A stretch of DNA of 64,000 bases from positions 62,001 through 126,000 of the forward strand of contig JAEUJY010000146.1 of assembly GCA_016794525.1 (NCBI GenBank), read 5' to 3'. This DNA comes from Myxococcales bacterium. GTDB taxonomy: Bacteria; Myxococcota_A; Polyangia; Haliangiales; Haliangiaceae. The notes below the pieces were generated by a model that was given only the letters and a program-made list of their open reading frames with translations, did no database searches and had not been told where the DNA came from. Position 1 is the first letter of the stretch, and each line of letters starts with the position of its first letter. Positions 1 through 10,699 of the stretch are shown here, in pieces. A program made the position numbers and the translations under genes.

Positions 1-394
1 GCCGCTCCGGGTCGCGGGTGTAGCCGGGGGTCTCGTCGGCGAGGATCGGGTCGACCAGCTCGAGCACCTGCGTCTTGTCGGCGACCGCGCCGACCACCGC
101 CAGCGCGTACGACAGCTGGGTCGCGCTCTTCATGTAGCGGCCGATCGGCTTGAGCGCGACCACGCCCTTCGACGTCAGCACGTCGACCACCCACGCCTTC
201 TCCTGCTGATCCTCGACCTGGTTGTTGCTGGTGATGCTCCAGCGCTTGCACAGGCCGTACAGCGCGTCGTCGGTGCCGTCCTCCCGCAGCTTCTCCAGCG
301 CGCCCCAGCGATCGGCTTGCTGCGCGAGCTTGTTGGTGGCGCGCTCGATCGTGCGCTGCAGCGACTTCTCTTTGGAGAACAGGCCGAACACCAT
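1..394 (-). CDS. Partial conserved helical protein (HEAT-repeat-like), C-terminus off the window
   Basis: The frame opens at ATG 394 (MVFGLFSKEK) and stays open to the window edge, giving at least 131 residues. There is no signal peptide or membrane segment, so it is probably cytoplasmic. The visible part is helical, with stretches such as ALYGLCKRW and QEKAWVVDVL. From memory this resembles a myxobacterial family of HEAT-repeat proteins that open with a short GLFSKE-like segment, but the repeats themselves would lie outside the window. A TATAGG box sits 8 nt before the ATG, so the transcript may be leaderless, although GGAAG in the gap could serve as a weak ribosome site. It is the last gene visible on this strand, downstream of the anchor-D lipoprotein. 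Confidence 0.7.
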   Translation of the reverse strand, partial: MVFGLFSKEKSLQRTIERATNKLAQQADRWGALEKLREDGTDDALYGLCKRWSITSNNQVEDQQEKAWVVDVLTSKGVVALKPIGRYMKSATQLSYALAVVGAVADKTQVLELVDPILADETPGYTRDPER

Positions 395-408
395 GGCGGC
401 TTCCTATA
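395..408 (-). promoter_or_regulatory. -10 box TATAGG 8 nt before the start at 394
   Basis: On the minus strand TGCTATAGG reads from 411 to 403, and the hexamer TATAGG (408-403) ends 8 nt before ATG 394. The preceding TG gives an extended -10. No convincing -35 was found 16-18 nt upstream. The same TGCTATAG string precedes the EF-G gene and the cytochrome gene that starts at 36485. Confidence 0.45.
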
Positions 409-474
409 GCACCGCCGGGGGCGGCCCACCAGCCGCCCGAACGGGCGGTTCGGGCCCCCGAGCGGGAAGCCGGC

Positions 475-1425
475 TCACTGGCCCGTGCCGGTCAGCTGCA
501 CCGCGACCGGGCCGCCGGGATCGCCGGTGACGGTCAGCGTGCCGGTGACCGCGCCGAGGGCCACCGGCGCGAACCGCACCGTGACGGTGCAGGTGCCGGC
601 GGCCGCGACGGTGGTGCCGTTGCAGCCGTCGGTCTGGATCGCGAACTGCGCGTCGCCGGTGCGCGCGGTCGTCAGCGTGCCGGTGGTGGCGCCGCCGACG
701 TTGGTGAACACCAGCGGCAGGTCGCTCATCCCGTTCACGGTGATGCCGCCGAACGCCAGCGGGCTGGGCGCGGTCAGCGCCGAGGTCCCGGCGCCGGTCA
801 GGTTGATCGACGCCGCGCCGCCGGTGGTCGCGTTGACGCCGGCGACGCCGGTGAACGCCGCCACCGCGTCGGGGGCGAACCGCACGTTGAACGAGCAGGT
901 CGCCATCGCCGCCAGCGTGGCGCCGGTGCAGGTGTCGGTGGCGTCGGCGACCCGGGTGAAGCCGGTGCCGGTCACGGTGACGGTCAGGGCCGAGGTCGCG
1001 GTGCCGCCGCTGTTGCGCACCATCACCGGCAAGGTCGCGGTGGTGGTGTCGACGACGTTGCCGAACGCCACCGGGTTGGCGGTGATGATCGTCAGCATCG
1101 CGTCGGCGGCGTCGGTCGGCGCGTCGGTCGGCGCGTCGGTCGGCGCGTCGATCGCGGCGTCGACGTCGGGCGCGTCGACGTCGGGCGCGTCGATCGCGGC
1201 GTCGACCACCGGCCCGTCGGCCACCGGCGCGTCGACCGTCACGGTCTCGCAGGCGAAGGTCGGGGCGACGTCGTCGCGCTTGCACCAGCCGTCGGCGGCG
1301 CAGGTGTAGCCGTCGGGGCACGCGGTGTTGCCGGTGCACAGGAACGCGCAGTTGGGGCGGGGGGCGTCGTAGCAGCCGGTGGCCAGCAGCGCCGCCAGCG
1401 CCAGCAAGATCGATCGGGTCGTCAT
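475..1425 (-). CDS. Choice-of-anchor D domain lipoprotein
   Basis: 316 residues. A lipoprotein signal ([11 protein letters not shown], Cys near residue 18) should anchor the protein in the outer or inner membrane. A short Cys-rich segment follows ([17 protein letters not shown]), then an Asp/Ala/Pro linker with tandem DAP and TDAP units, typical of myxobacterial surface lipoproteins. The rest is two immunoglobulin-like choice-of-anchor D (ASPM/SPD-2/Hydin-type) repeats, each with an AFG-start strand and an FNVRFAP or VTVRFAP strand. The ATG at 1425 lies 2 nt after the stop of the TPR membrane protein, so the two genes are probably co-transcribed. The role is unknown; surface adhesion or envelope assembly is inference. 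Confidence 0.8.
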   Translation of the reverse strand: MTTRSILLALAALLATGCYDAPRPNCAFLCTGNTACPDGYTCAADGWCKRDDVAPTFACETVTVDAPVADGPVVDAAIDAPDVDAPDVDAAIDAPTDAPTDAPTDAADAMLTIITANPVAFGNVVDTTTATLPVMVRNSGGTATSALTVTVTGTGFTRVADATDTCTGATLAAMATCSFNVRFAPDAVAAFTGVAGVNATTGGAASINLTGAGTSALTAPSPLAFGGITVNGMSDLPLVFTNVGGATTGTLTTARTGDAQFAIQTDGCNGTTVAAAGTCTVTVRFAPVALGAVTGTLTVTGDPGGPVAVQLTGTGQ

Positions 1426-1427
1426 CG

Positions 1428-2306
1428 TCAGAACTCCCACCCGACCGCGAGGCCACCGCCGTGGCGGTTGACGGTCGGGGCCAGCGTCGTCGCCGACGGC
1501 TCCTTGCCGCCGCTGCGATCCATCACGAACAAGGTGGTCGCGACCACCGCGGTCACGCCGGCGCCGATGAACGCGGCGGTCGCCAGCGTGTCGAAGCGCT
1601 TGCCGTCGGCGTCGAGGCTCTCGTACTGCGCGCGGACCTCCTCGTAGCGGACCGGACGGCCGCCGTTGCGGAAGTCGATCAGCGACTGCAGGTCTTCCTC
1701 GCTGCCCTCGGCCGACATCGCCAGCACGACGCCGGCGGCGGCGAGGCCGACCGTCAGGCCGGTCGCGACCCACGCGCCGGTGCGCTTCCACGAGGTCGGC
1801 TGGTCGATGAACGTCGGTCCGCCCGGCGTCCCGTCGCCGTCGGGCGGGGGCGTGCCGTCGGGCGGGGTGCCGTCGGGCGGGGTGCCGTCGGGCGGGGTGC
1901 CGTCGGGCGGGGGCGTGCCGTCGGGCGGGGGCGTGCCGTCGGGCGGGGTGCCGTCGGGCGGGGGCTTGGACCCGCCCGAGCACACGGCGATCCGCTCCTG
2001 CGTCAGCCGCTTGTACTCCTCGGACGGGTTGCCCTCCTTGAGGTAGCGGTTGTAGTAGGTCAGCGCCACCGGGCACTTGCCCGCCTTGTCGTTGGCCTGG
2101 CCGATCTTGTAGAAGAGGATCGGGTCGCGGGTGATGTCGTAGGCGACGCCGTACTCGAGCGCCGCCGCGCCGAAGTCGCCGCTCGCCATCGCCGCCTCGG
2201 CGGCCTTGTAGTGCTCGGCCGCGGCCTTGTAGTCAGGTTGAGCCCAGGCCAGGCCCGCGGTGGCGGCCACCGCGAGCGCAGCCCCCACCAGGATGCGCAT
2301 CTTCAT
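1428..2306 (-). CDS. Secreted TPR protein with PPPDGT-repeat linker and C-terminal membrane segments
   Basis: 292 residues from ATG 2306 ([13 protein letters not shown]). A cleavable signal peptide ends near GLAWAQ. Residues 25-100 form a TPR-like helical pair ([23 protein letters not shown], then a paired helix). A linker of tandem [11 protein letters not shown] units follows. Two hydrophobic segments come next, one after WKRTGAW (residues ~180-200) and one near [18 protein letters not shown]. The architecture matches the many short myxobacterial TPR-plus-membrane envelope proteins of unknown function. TAGGAT lies 8 nt before the ATG, which favours this start over the longer upstream reading. 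First gene of a two-gene unit with the anchor-D lipoprotein. Confidence 0.75.
   Translation of the reverse strand: MKMRILVGAALAVAATAGLAWAQPDYKAAAEHYKAAEAAMASGDFGAAALEYGVAYDITRDPILFYKIGQANDKAGKCPVALTYYNRYLKEGNPSEEYKRLTQERIAVCSGGSKPPPDGTPPDGTPPPDGTPPPDGTPPDGTPPDGTPPDGTPPPDGDGTPGGPTFIDQPTSWKRTGAWVATGLTVGLAAAGVVLAMSAEGSEEDLQSLIDFRNGGRPVRYEEVRAQYESLDADGKRFDTLATAAFIGAGVTAVVATTLFVMDRSGGKEPSATTLAPTVNRHGGGLAVGWEF
1837..1966 (-). repeat. In-frame 12/15-bp tandem repeats encoding (P)PPDGT
   Basis: On the plus strand the block reads as GTCGGGCGGGGTGCC units, some extended by GGC. On the coding strand these encode alternating PPDGT and PPPDGT, about eight units. The mix of 12-bp and 15-bp units suggests slippage. 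The result is a flexible Pro/Asp/Gly/Thr spacer between the TPR part and the membrane part. Confidence 0.85.
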
Positions 2307-2314
2307 CGCCTCGG

Positions 2315-2320
2315 ATCCTA
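2315..2320 (-). promoter_or_regulatory. -10 box TAGGAT 8 nt before the start at 2306
   Basis: TAGGAT on the minus strand (2320 to 2315) is followed by 8 nt and the ATG at 2306. No strong Shine-Dalgarno lies between (CCGAGGCG only). The placement predicts a start of transcription at or next to the start codon. Confidence 0.45.
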
Positions 2321-2380
2321 CCGCAGATCGCTCGCCGTGGCGCCAGGTTACGACGGCGGACGGGGCCGGTTCGCCCATGC

Positions 2381-2386
2381 TATAGA
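2381..2386 (+). promoter_or_regulatory. -10 box TATAGA 9 nt before the EF-G start
   Basis: TGCTATAGA forms an extended -10, and TATAGA ends 9 nt before ATG 2396. A weak CGGACG sits 18 nt further upstream as a possible -35. The 9-nt gap (GCGCGCGCC) has no Shine-Dalgarno. Confidence 0.5.
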
Positions 2387-2395
2387 GCGCGCGCC

Positions 2396-4426
<2,031 letters not shown>

Positions 4427-4428
4427 GC

Positions 4429-4526
4429 GGGACCGAGATCGGGATCGGGAACGAGATCGAGACCGAGACCGAGACCGAGATCGAGACCGGATCGGGCACG
4501 GGCACGGGCACGGGCACGGGCACGGG
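4429..4526 (+). repeat. G-tract hexanucleotide array A (GAGATC/GAGACC then GGGCAC x5)
   Basis: The array starts 2 nt after the EF-G stop codon. Six-base units run GAGATC, GGGATC, GGGAAC, GAGATC, several GAGACC, then CCGGATC and five copies of GGGCAC. The last part has GGG every 6 nt on the sense strand, which meets the G3N3 pattern for an intramolecular G-quadruplex in the transcript. It belongs to the same family as the arrays at 13459, 50625, 51854 and 63880. Confidence 0.85.
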
Positions 4527-4570
4527 GCAGGTTGACGTCGAACCGCCTCCGGCGGTTCTCGGCAACCTGC
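4527..4570. terminator. Two-stage hairpin, bidirectional terminator between EF-G and CBS genes
   Basis: The outer arms are GCAGGTTG (4527-4534) and CAACCTGC (4563-4570). The inner arms are GAACCGCC (4540-4547) and GGCGGTTC (4551-4558) around a TCC loop. Both stems are perfect. The hairpin lies between convergent genes and its last base is the last base of the CBS-gene stop codon. It lacks a clear T-tract, so intrinsic termination is inferred from position and stem strength. Confidence 0.6.
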
Positions 4571-4974
4571 TAACGCAGGCGGGTGTGCAGCAGGTCGGCG
4601 AGCGCGGTCATGCCGTCGACGGTGGTGAAGATGCCGACCACCTTGTGGTTCTGCTCGATCACCACCGAGCCGGCCTTGCGCTCGGCCATCAGCGTCGCCA
4701 CCTCGTCGAGCGGCGTGTCAGGCCCGACCGTGAGCACGTCGGAGGTCATCGCGTCCTCGACGGTGATCAGCGTCGGGTTGACGTCCTCGAGCGCGGTGAT
4801 GATGGCGACGTCGCGGTCCGAGACCACGCCGACCAGGCGGTTGCCGTGCATCACCGGCAGGTGCCGGATGCCGTACTCACGCATGATCTCGTGCGCCTTC
4901 GCCAGCGGCTGGTCGTTGCCGACCGTGTGCGGCGCGGGGGTCATGTAGCGCTGGACCGGTGGGATCGCCTTCAT
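4570..4974 (-). CDS. Tandem CBS-domain protein
   Basis: 134 residues from ATG 4974 (MKAIPPVQRYMTPAP). It consists of two CBS motifs and nothing else. The first spans roughly residues 8-65, with YMTPAP and GVVSDRDVA; the second spans 70-130, with DAMTSDVLTV and GIFTTVDGM. CBS pairs bind adenosine nucleotides and usually act as regulatory modules, so as a stand-alone protein this is probably a small cytoplasmic energy or ligand sensor. No partner domain is adjacent, and its target cannot be named from the sequence. The stop codon overlaps the two-stage hairpin. Confidence 0.88.
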   Translation of the reverse strand: MKAIPPVQRYMTPAPHTVGNDQPLAKAHEIMREYGIRHLPVMHGNRLVGVVSDRDVAIITALEDVNPTLITVEDAMTSDVLTVGPDTPLDEVATLMAERKAGSVVIEQNHKVVGIFTTVDGMTALADLLHTRLR

Positions 4975-5087
4975 GCCTGCAGCAGATTGCACGCGCGATG
5001 CCGGCCAGGTGCGCGGATCTGCGGGGTGGGCGCGCACGGATTGCGTCGGCGCGCAGGTGGGCGGCACGGCTTGCGCCGCCGCGGTCG

Positions 5088-5342
5088 TCAGTCGCCCTTG
5101 GCCAGGCGCGCCGCCAGCCGGGCCGCGCGGTCGGCGTCGAGCGGGCGCGGCGCCAGGCGCTCGCGCAGGCGGGCGACCAGGCCGCCGTAGGCGCCGCCGA
5201 AGGCCGCGCAGTTCGCGCACGCACCGACGTGCGCCTCGAGCGTGGCGCGGGCGTCGGCCGCCAGCGCGCCGTCCTGGTAGTCGCCGAGCTGGGCCAGCAC
5301 CTCGCGGCAGCTGACGCCGGCGACGCGATCATCGAGCGACAT
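5088..5342 (-). CDS. Zinc-finger anti-sigma factor (zf-HC2)
   Basis: 84 residues. It has the anti-sigma zinc-binding set C12 and H38-x3-C42-x2-C45 (AHVGACANC) and then a short basic helical tail. There is no membrane segment, so it is a soluble ZAS-type anti-sigma that should bind the ECF sigma encoded just upstream and may release it on redox or zinc stress. ATG 5342 is preceded by GGGAGGTGACC, a near-perfect Shine-Dalgarno 5 nt away. That settles the start against the GTG at 5348, which would lie inside this site. The gene overlaps the sigma gene's 3' end by 14 nt, so the two are translationally coupled. Confidence 0.85.
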   Translation of the reverse strand: MSLDDRVAGVSCREVLAQLGDYQDGALAADARATLEAHVGACANCAAFGGAYGGLVARLRERLAPRPLDADRAARLAARLAKGD

Positions 5343-5901
5343 GGTCACCTCCCTGGCGCAGCGACGCCGCCAGCGCCAGCCGCGCGCGGTGGAGGCGGCT
5401 CTTGACCGCCGCCACCGAGCAGCCCAGCACCTTCGCGGTGTCGTCGAACGTCTGATCGAGCACGTGGTGCAGCCACAGCGCGAGCCGATCGTCGTCGGGC
5501 AAGGTCGCCAGCGCCGCCTCGAGCTGCGCCCGATCCTCGCCGCGGGCGACGATCGCCAGCACGTCGGGCTGGCCCCAGCCGGCGGCCGCGCCCAGCGCCT
5601 CGAGGCTGCGGTCGTCGGTGGAGATCTGATCGGCGCGGCGGCCGTGGCGGTGCGCGGCGTGGCGGGCGATCGCGTACAGCCAGCTCGCGACCGCGCCGTC
5701 GCCGCGGTAGCTGGCCGCGGTGCGCCACGCGGCGAGGAAGGTGTCCTGGAGGACGTCCTCGGCGGTGGCGTCGTCGCGCACCAGCGCGCGCGCCAGGTGG
5801 AAGACCTGGCCGCCGTAGCGGTCGACGATCGCGGCGAACGCCGGCCGATCGCCGGCGGCGGCGCGGATCATCAGCTCGCGATCGTCGGCTTGGTCGGGCA
5901 C
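5329..5901 (-). CDS. ECF-family RNA polymerase sigma factor
   Basis: 190 residues from GTG 5901. Sigma-70 region 2 is at residues ~8-75 (GDRPAFAAIVDRYGG, then DATAEDVLQDTFLAAWR). Region 4 is at ~125-180, with an HTH ending in VAAVKSRLHRARLAL. It recruits core polymerase to a small stress regulon, probably held inactive by the ZAS protein that follows. Start choice: GTG 5901 keeps the usual DDREL lead-in to region 2 but overlaps the DUF2892 gene by 31 nt. The alternative ATG 5871 would form a TGATG junction and lose that lead-in. Expression is likely coupled both upstream and downstream. Confidence 0.85.
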   Translation of the reverse strand: MPDQADDRELMIRAAAGDRPAFAAIVDRYGGQVFHLARALVRDDATAEDVLQDTFLAAWRTAASYRGDGAVASWLYAIARHAAHRHGRRADQISTDDRSLEALGAAAGWGQPDVLAIVARGEDRAQLEAALATLPDDDRLALWLHHVLDQTFDDTAKVLGCSVAAVKSRLHRARLALAASLRQGGDHVAR

Positions 5902-6083
5902 GTCGAGATCCCGAACAGAGTGTACGCCGGGCAGCTGCCGATGAGGCCGGTGGCCAGCGGCACCAGCCCGAGCAAGCCCCACGGGGTCTTGGGGCCCACG
6001 ACCACCAGCAGCAAGAGGGCGAGGCCGAGCACGACGCGGACGACGCGCTCGATGGAGTGTTCGTTGCGGGGCAGGATCGACAT
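5871..6083 (-). CDS. DUF2892 (YgaP-type) small membrane protein
   Basis: 70 residues from ATG 6083 (MSILPRNEHSIERVVRVVLG). Two hydrophobic helices, at ~14-30 and ~36-50, flank the family signature TPWGLLGLVPLATGLIG. The conserved C-terminal motif is CPAYTLFGISTC. DUF2892 occurs alone or fused to rhodanese domains and is thought to act with sulfur or thiol chemistry in the inner membrane; its function is unproven. It is the first gene of a tight trio with the ECF sigma and anti-sigma, so it may be part of the sensing unit or a regulon member. A GGGGG stretch just before ATG could act as the ribosome site. Confidence 0.82.
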   Translation of the reverse strand: MSILPRNEHSIERVVRVVLGLALLLLVVVGPKTPWGLLGLVPLATGLIGSCPAYTLFGISTCPTKPTIAS

Positions 6084-6220
6084 GCCCCCAGGAGCCGCGG
6101 CGCCGCCCGGTGATTCGCGCGCCCCGTGTGGCGCATCGTCGCAGCCGCCCGGTGGCGGGGCCGAGGCTGCGAGCCAACCGGGAGGCGCGGGAGCAACGAC
6201 GGTCGCCGAGGAGGAGCTCG

Positions 6221-6275
6221 CGTTTCGGGTGGGGGCCCCACGTCTTGTGGGGGAGGGTCCTTGCGAAAGACCCTC
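6221..6275 (-). terminator. Two-hairpin 3' element, copy 1 (after the HD-GYP gene)
   Basis: Read on the minus strand from 6275. Stem 1 is GAGGGTCTTT / AAGGACCCTC around CGC, with one G-U pair relative to other copies. Stem 2 is CCCCAC / GTGGGG around AAGAC. The conserved tail is CCCCCACCCGAAACG. The element begins 8 nt after the TGA at 6286-6284. Stem 2 differs from the other three copies on both sides and still pairs. Confidence 0.8.
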
Positions 6276-6283
6276 CAAAGGTC

Positions 6284-7849
6284 TCAGCGCGGCCAGATGC
6301 CGAGGTCGCCGCGCTTGGCGGCCTCGGTGCGCTCGTCCTCGAGGCGCCGCACGAACAGCGCCGCCAGCTCGGGGTCGAACTGGGTGCCGGCGCAGCGATC
6401 GATCTCGCCGATCGCGACCTCGTGGGGCAGGGCGCGGCGGTAGGCGCGGTCCGAGGTCATCGCGTCGTAGGCGTCGGCGATCGCGACGATCCGGCCGACC
6501 AGCGGGATGTTGTGCCCCGACAGCCCGCGCGGGTAGCCGCCGCCGTCCCACCACTCGTGGTGGCACCAGCAGCCGTCGATCAGCCCGTGCAGGCACGGCA
6601 CCGGCTCGAGGATCCGCTTGCCCTTCTCGGGGTGCTGGCGGAACACCCGCACCTCCTCGGCCGTCAGCTTGCCCGGCTTGTTGAGCATGTCGTAGCGCAC
6701 GCCGAGCTTGCCGATGTCGTGCATGACGCCGGCCTGGACGATCCGATCGACCTCGTCGTCGGGCAAGGTCAGGCCCCGCGCCAGGAGCTCGGCGTAGGTC
6801 GCGACCCGCTCCGAGTGGCCGCGGGTGTAGAGGTCGGTCTCCTCGAGCGCCTGGGCGAAGCCGGCCACCGTCGAGCGGAAGGTGTCCTCGAGGGTCTGGT
6901 TGGCGGCGCGCAGCTCGGTGTTGCGCAGCCGCAGGTCCTCGTACAGCCGCGCGTTGTCGATCGCGGTGGCGGCCCGCGACGACAGCACCGTCAGCATCTT
7001 GCGGTGGCCCTCGTCGAACTTCTTGCCGCGGGTGAAGCTGTAGACGTTGACGACGCCCTGCACGTAGGCGCCGATCTGCACCGGCACCGACAGGAACGAC
7101 ACCAGCTCCTTGCCGTCGGCGCCGCCCAGCGCGCCGGCGAAGAACCGGCTGGCGCTCTCGCCGTGCGAGACGACGGTCTGGCCGCGATCGAAGCGCTCGG
7201 TGAGCAGGTCGAACGACGGCGTCGGCGCGCGCTGCACCGCGCTGGCGTTGCCGACCATCTTCAGCCGCTCCTCGTACTGCCCCGACTTGCCGTCGCGCAG
7301 GTGCAGCGTGGCGACGTCGGCGCCGGTCTCCTTGACCGCGGCCTTGAGGATCGTGTCGAGGATGTGGTCGAGGTCGAGCGAGGTCGCGAGCGCCTCGCTC
7401 ACCTGGTAGATCGTCAGCGCCTCGCGCAGGCGGATGTTCTCGGCCTGCAGCTGCTGGCGGTACAGCCCGCGCTGGACGACGTGGATGACCTCCTCGACCT
7501 TGAACGGCTTGAGGACGTAGTCGTACGCGCCGCGCTTCATCGCCTCGATCGCGGTCTCGACCGTGCCGAAGCCGGTCATGATCACGGTCAGGACGTTGAG
7601 CCCCTCCTCGGCGATCTTCTCCAGGAGCTGCAGCCCGGACAGCCGCGGCATCTTGAGATCGGAGATGACCAGGTCGTAAGGACGCAGCCGGAGCTCGTCG
7701 AGGGCCTTCTGCCCGTCCTCGCAGGTCGCGACCTGGTACCCCTCGAGCTGCAGGAACTCGGCGAGGATCTCGCGGATCACCTTCTCGTCGTCGACGACGA
7801 GGATCCGGGCGGCGGCCGGTGGGCCGGAGCTGGGGGCCGACGCGTCCAC
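6284..7849 (-). CDS. Response regulator REC-GAF-HD-GYP, cyclic-di-GMP phosphodiesterase
   Basis: 521 residues. The REC domain spans 15-130 with acidic pair D20/D21 and phospho-acceptor D64 (ISDLKMPRL). A coiled linker follows, then a GAF domain at ~150-310. The HD-GYP domain spans ~330-520 and has HDIGKLG, HPEKGKRI and HHEWWDGGGYPRGL, so the catalytic HD and the GYP signature are intact. The predicted activity is hydrolysis of cyclic di-GMP to pGpG or GMP, controlled by an unlinked histidine kinase. It starts at GTG 7849, 10 nt after the lipoprotein stop, and is probably in its operon. The two-hairpin element follows its stop codon. Confidence 0.92.
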   Translation of the reverse strand: MDASAPSSGPPAAARILVVDDEKVIREILAEFLQLEGYQVATCEDGQKALDELRLRPYDLVISDLKMPRLSGLQLLEKIAEEGLNVLTVIMTGFGTVETAIEAMKRGAYDYVLKPFKVEEVIHVVQRGLYRQQLQAENIRLREALTIYQVSEALATSLDLDHILDTILKAAVKETGADVATLHLRDGKSGQYEERLKMVGNASAVQRAPTPSFDLLTERFDRGQTVVSHGESASRFFAGALGGADGKELVSFLSVPVQIGAYVQGVVNVYSFTRGKKFDEGHRKMLTVLSSRAATAIDNARLYEDLRLRNTELRAANQTLEDTFRSTVAGFAQALEETDLYTRGHSERVATYAELLARGLTLPDDEVDRIVQAGVMHDIGKLGVRYDMLNKPGKLTAEEVRVFRQHPEKGKRILEPVPCLHGLIDGCWCHHEWWDGGGYPRGLSGHNIPLVGRIVAIADAYDAMTSDRAYRRALPHEVAIGEIDRCAGTQFDPELAALFVRRLEDERTEAAKRGDLGIWPR

Positions 7850-7859
7850 GCGGGCCGGC

Positions 7860-8723
7860 CTACTGGCCCCCCTCGGGCTGCGGCTGCGGGGTCGGCTGGG
7901 CCGGGTCGTCGGCGGGCGGCGGCGCCTGGCCGTCGCCCGAGCCGCCGATCGTCATGCCGCCGGCGCCCACCGAGGGGTCGGTGCCCGGCGCCTTGTTGCC
8001 CATCGGATCCGGGAACTCGTTCTTCTTGCCCAGCACCTTGTCGGCCTCGCCCTGGATCGCCAGCCACTTCTGGCGGGCCTCGGTGGCCTTGCCCTTGGCC
8101 TCGTCGGCGCGGCCGCGGGCGTCGGCGCCGCGCTTGGCGCGGGTCGACTCCTGCTGGACGAAGTTGTCGTAGTTGAAGCCGGGCGGCGCGATCGACTTCT
8201 TCTGCGCCAGCCGCGCCATCGCCAGCTCGTACTGCGCCTCGCGCCAGTACGCGTTCTCGGTGGTGTAGCGGAGCAGCGACTTCAGCCAGTCGTGGTAGTT
8301 CTGGTAGTACTTGACGCGCTCGTCGGCGGCGTTGCGCGACAGCTGGGCCGCCTGCTGCGCCTTCTCGGCGTCCTTGATGCGGTTCTGATCGGCCGAGGCC
8401 TTGGCCGCCTCGTAGTTCTTGCGCGCCGAGTCCTCGTCGAGCTTGGCCGCCTTGGCCTCGTTCTTGGCGACGTCGAGCGTGTTCTTGGCCTCGCGCAGGT
8501 CGGCCTCGGCCTTGGCCTGCTCGCGCTTGGCGACGTCCCAGGCGCTGTTGGCCGCGACCACGTCGCCCTGCTCGTCGACCGACAGCTGCGCGATGTACGA
8601 CTGCTGGAAGTGGGTCGACAGCGGCTTGGGCCCGCTGTCACCGCCCCCGCACGCGGCGGCGGCCGCGAGGGACAGGGCGAAGACCGCGGCGCGGAGGATG
8701 GCAAATGGACGAGGGCGCGTCAT
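7860..8723 (-). CDS. Coiled-coil lipoprotein
   Basis: 287 residues. The signal peptide ends in LSLAAAAAC, with lipid-modified Cys at residue 25, then GGGDSG. Residues ~50-155 are an Ala/Lys/Glu-rich heptad region, probably a long coiled coil. They are followed by a helical segment with YYQNYHDWLKSLLRY and then a Pro/Gly/Gln-rich low-complexity tail. I do not recognise a named family. The composition suggests an envelope-spanning or periplasmic rod tethered to the membrane. It shares a probable transcript with the HD-GYP regulator and is divergent from coaX, with 51 bp between the two start codons. Confidence 0.8.
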   Translation of the reverse strand: MTRPRPFAILRAAVFALSLAAAAACGGGDSGPKPLSTHFQQSYIAQLSVDEQGDVVAANSAWDVAKREQAKAEADLREAKNTLDVAKNEAKAAKLDEDSARKNYEAAKASADQNRIKDAEKAQQAAQLSRNAADERVKYYQNYHDWLKSLLRYTTENAYWREAQYELAMARLAQKKSIAPPGFNYDNFVQQESTRAKRGADARGRADEAKGKATEARQKWLAIQGEADKVLGKKNEFPDPMGNKAPGTDPSVGAGGMTIGGSGDGQAPPPADDPAQPTPQPQPEGGQ

Positions 8724-8732
8724 CGCCGTCCA

Positions 8733-8765
8733 GACTACTACGGGCCGGCGGTTCGGGGCTACCAT
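8733..8765. promoter_or_regulatory. Divergent -10 boxes for the lipoprotein (minus) and coaX (plus)
   Basis: On the minus strand TAGTCT (8738-8733) ends 9 nt before ATG 8723. On the plus strand TACCAT (8760-8765) ends 9 nt before ATG 8775. Neither has a strong -35 or a Shine-Dalgarno, but both fit the short-spacing pattern seen at other operon heads here. Confidence 0.35.
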
Positions 8766-8774
8766 GCGCCAGCA

Positions 8775-9559
<785 letters not shown>

Positions 9560-9563
<4 letters not shown>

Positions 9564-10699
9564 GCGGGCCCGCGCCGCTCCCCGCCGCCGCGCTGGCCAG
9601 CCTGTCGCCGGCCGCCGCCAAGGCCCTGACCCCCGGGCCGGGCCGGATGATGGCCGCGCGCGGCATGCTGCCGCTGCCGCGGCCCGGCGAGGTCGCGACG
9701 GTGCTGTACCAGATCGCCGCCACCGACCCCGCGCTGGCCGCGACCGCGCAGGCCACCGTCGACGGGCTGCCCGACAAGGTGGTCGAGGGCGCGCTCGCCG
9801 ACGCCGGCGTCGACGGCCAGGTCCTCGACTGGCTGGTGCCGCGGGTCAAGAAGAGCCCGGCCCTGGTCGAGCGGCTGATCCTGGCGCCGGCCGTCGCCGA
9901 CGCGACGATCGTCGCGCTGGCCGAGCGCGCCACCGCGGCGCAGGTCGACGTGATCGTCGCCAACGAGCAGCGGCTCTTGCGCTGCCCCGACATCATCGCG
10001 GCGCTGTACGGCAACGCCAACGCGCGCATGTCGACGGTCGACCGCGCGGTCGAGCTGGCGGCGCGCGCCGGCGTGCGGGTCAACGGCATCTCGGCCTGGG
10101 ACGAGCTGGCCCGGCTGGTGACCTCGGCGCCGGCCGGCGCGTCGAGCGGCGCCGACGACGCCGCGTTCGCCCAGGCGCTGGCCGGCGTGGCCACGGTCGC
10201 CGACGCCAGCGTCATCTCGCCCGACGATCGGGCCGGCGAGGAGGGCGTCGCGATCGCCGCCAGCGAGGACCAGGCGCCGGCGGTCGACGACAAGCAGGTG
10301 CCGATCGCCAAGCTGGGCATCCCGGCCAAGATCCGGCTGGCGACGCTGGGCAACGCCTTCGCCCGGGCGCTCCTGATCCGCGACCCGATGAAGCTGGTGG
10401 CGGTGGCGGCGATCAAGTCGCCGGGCGTGACCGATCTCGAGGCCGCGAAGTACGCCGGTAACCACGCGCTGTGTGACGACGTAATCCGCTTCATCGCGTC
10501 CCGGCGCGACTGGACCCGCCTGTACGGCGTGAAGAAGTCGCTCATCCTCAACCCCAAGACCCCCTTGACCGAGTCGACCAAGTTCCTCATCCACATGCGC
10601 GAGCGCGAGGTGCGGATGATCGCGCAGTCGAAGGGCATCCCGTCGGCGGTGGTGGCCCAGGCGCGCAAGCTCTTGCAGAGCCGCGGCAGCGGCAAGTGA
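9560..10699 (+). CDS. Conserved myxobacterial helical-repeat protein of unknown function
   Basis: 379 residues from GTG 9560, overlapping the coaX stop (GTGA). No signal peptide or transmembrane segment. It has repeated helical pairs with short motifs such as LLRCPDIIAALYGN, LLIRDPMKLVAVAAIKSP and LILNPKTPLTESTKFLIHM. Each contains an N/D-P turn followed by a helix, resembling degenerate HEAT or Leu-rich variant repeats. A non-repeat acidic segment sits at ~195-250. I recall similar proteins annotated as hypothetical in other myxobacteria. The translational coupling to coaX may reflect operon organisation only, and no function can be assigned. Confidence 0.75.

Noticed and set aside
4431-4526. 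Possible coding tail of EF-G through the hexanucleotide array
   Set aside because: The EF-G stop codon TAG comes first, and the protein ends where the family ends.
5342-5348. GTG 5348 as start of the anti-sigma factor
   Set aside because: That codon lies inside the strong Shine-Dalgarno that serves ATG 5342.
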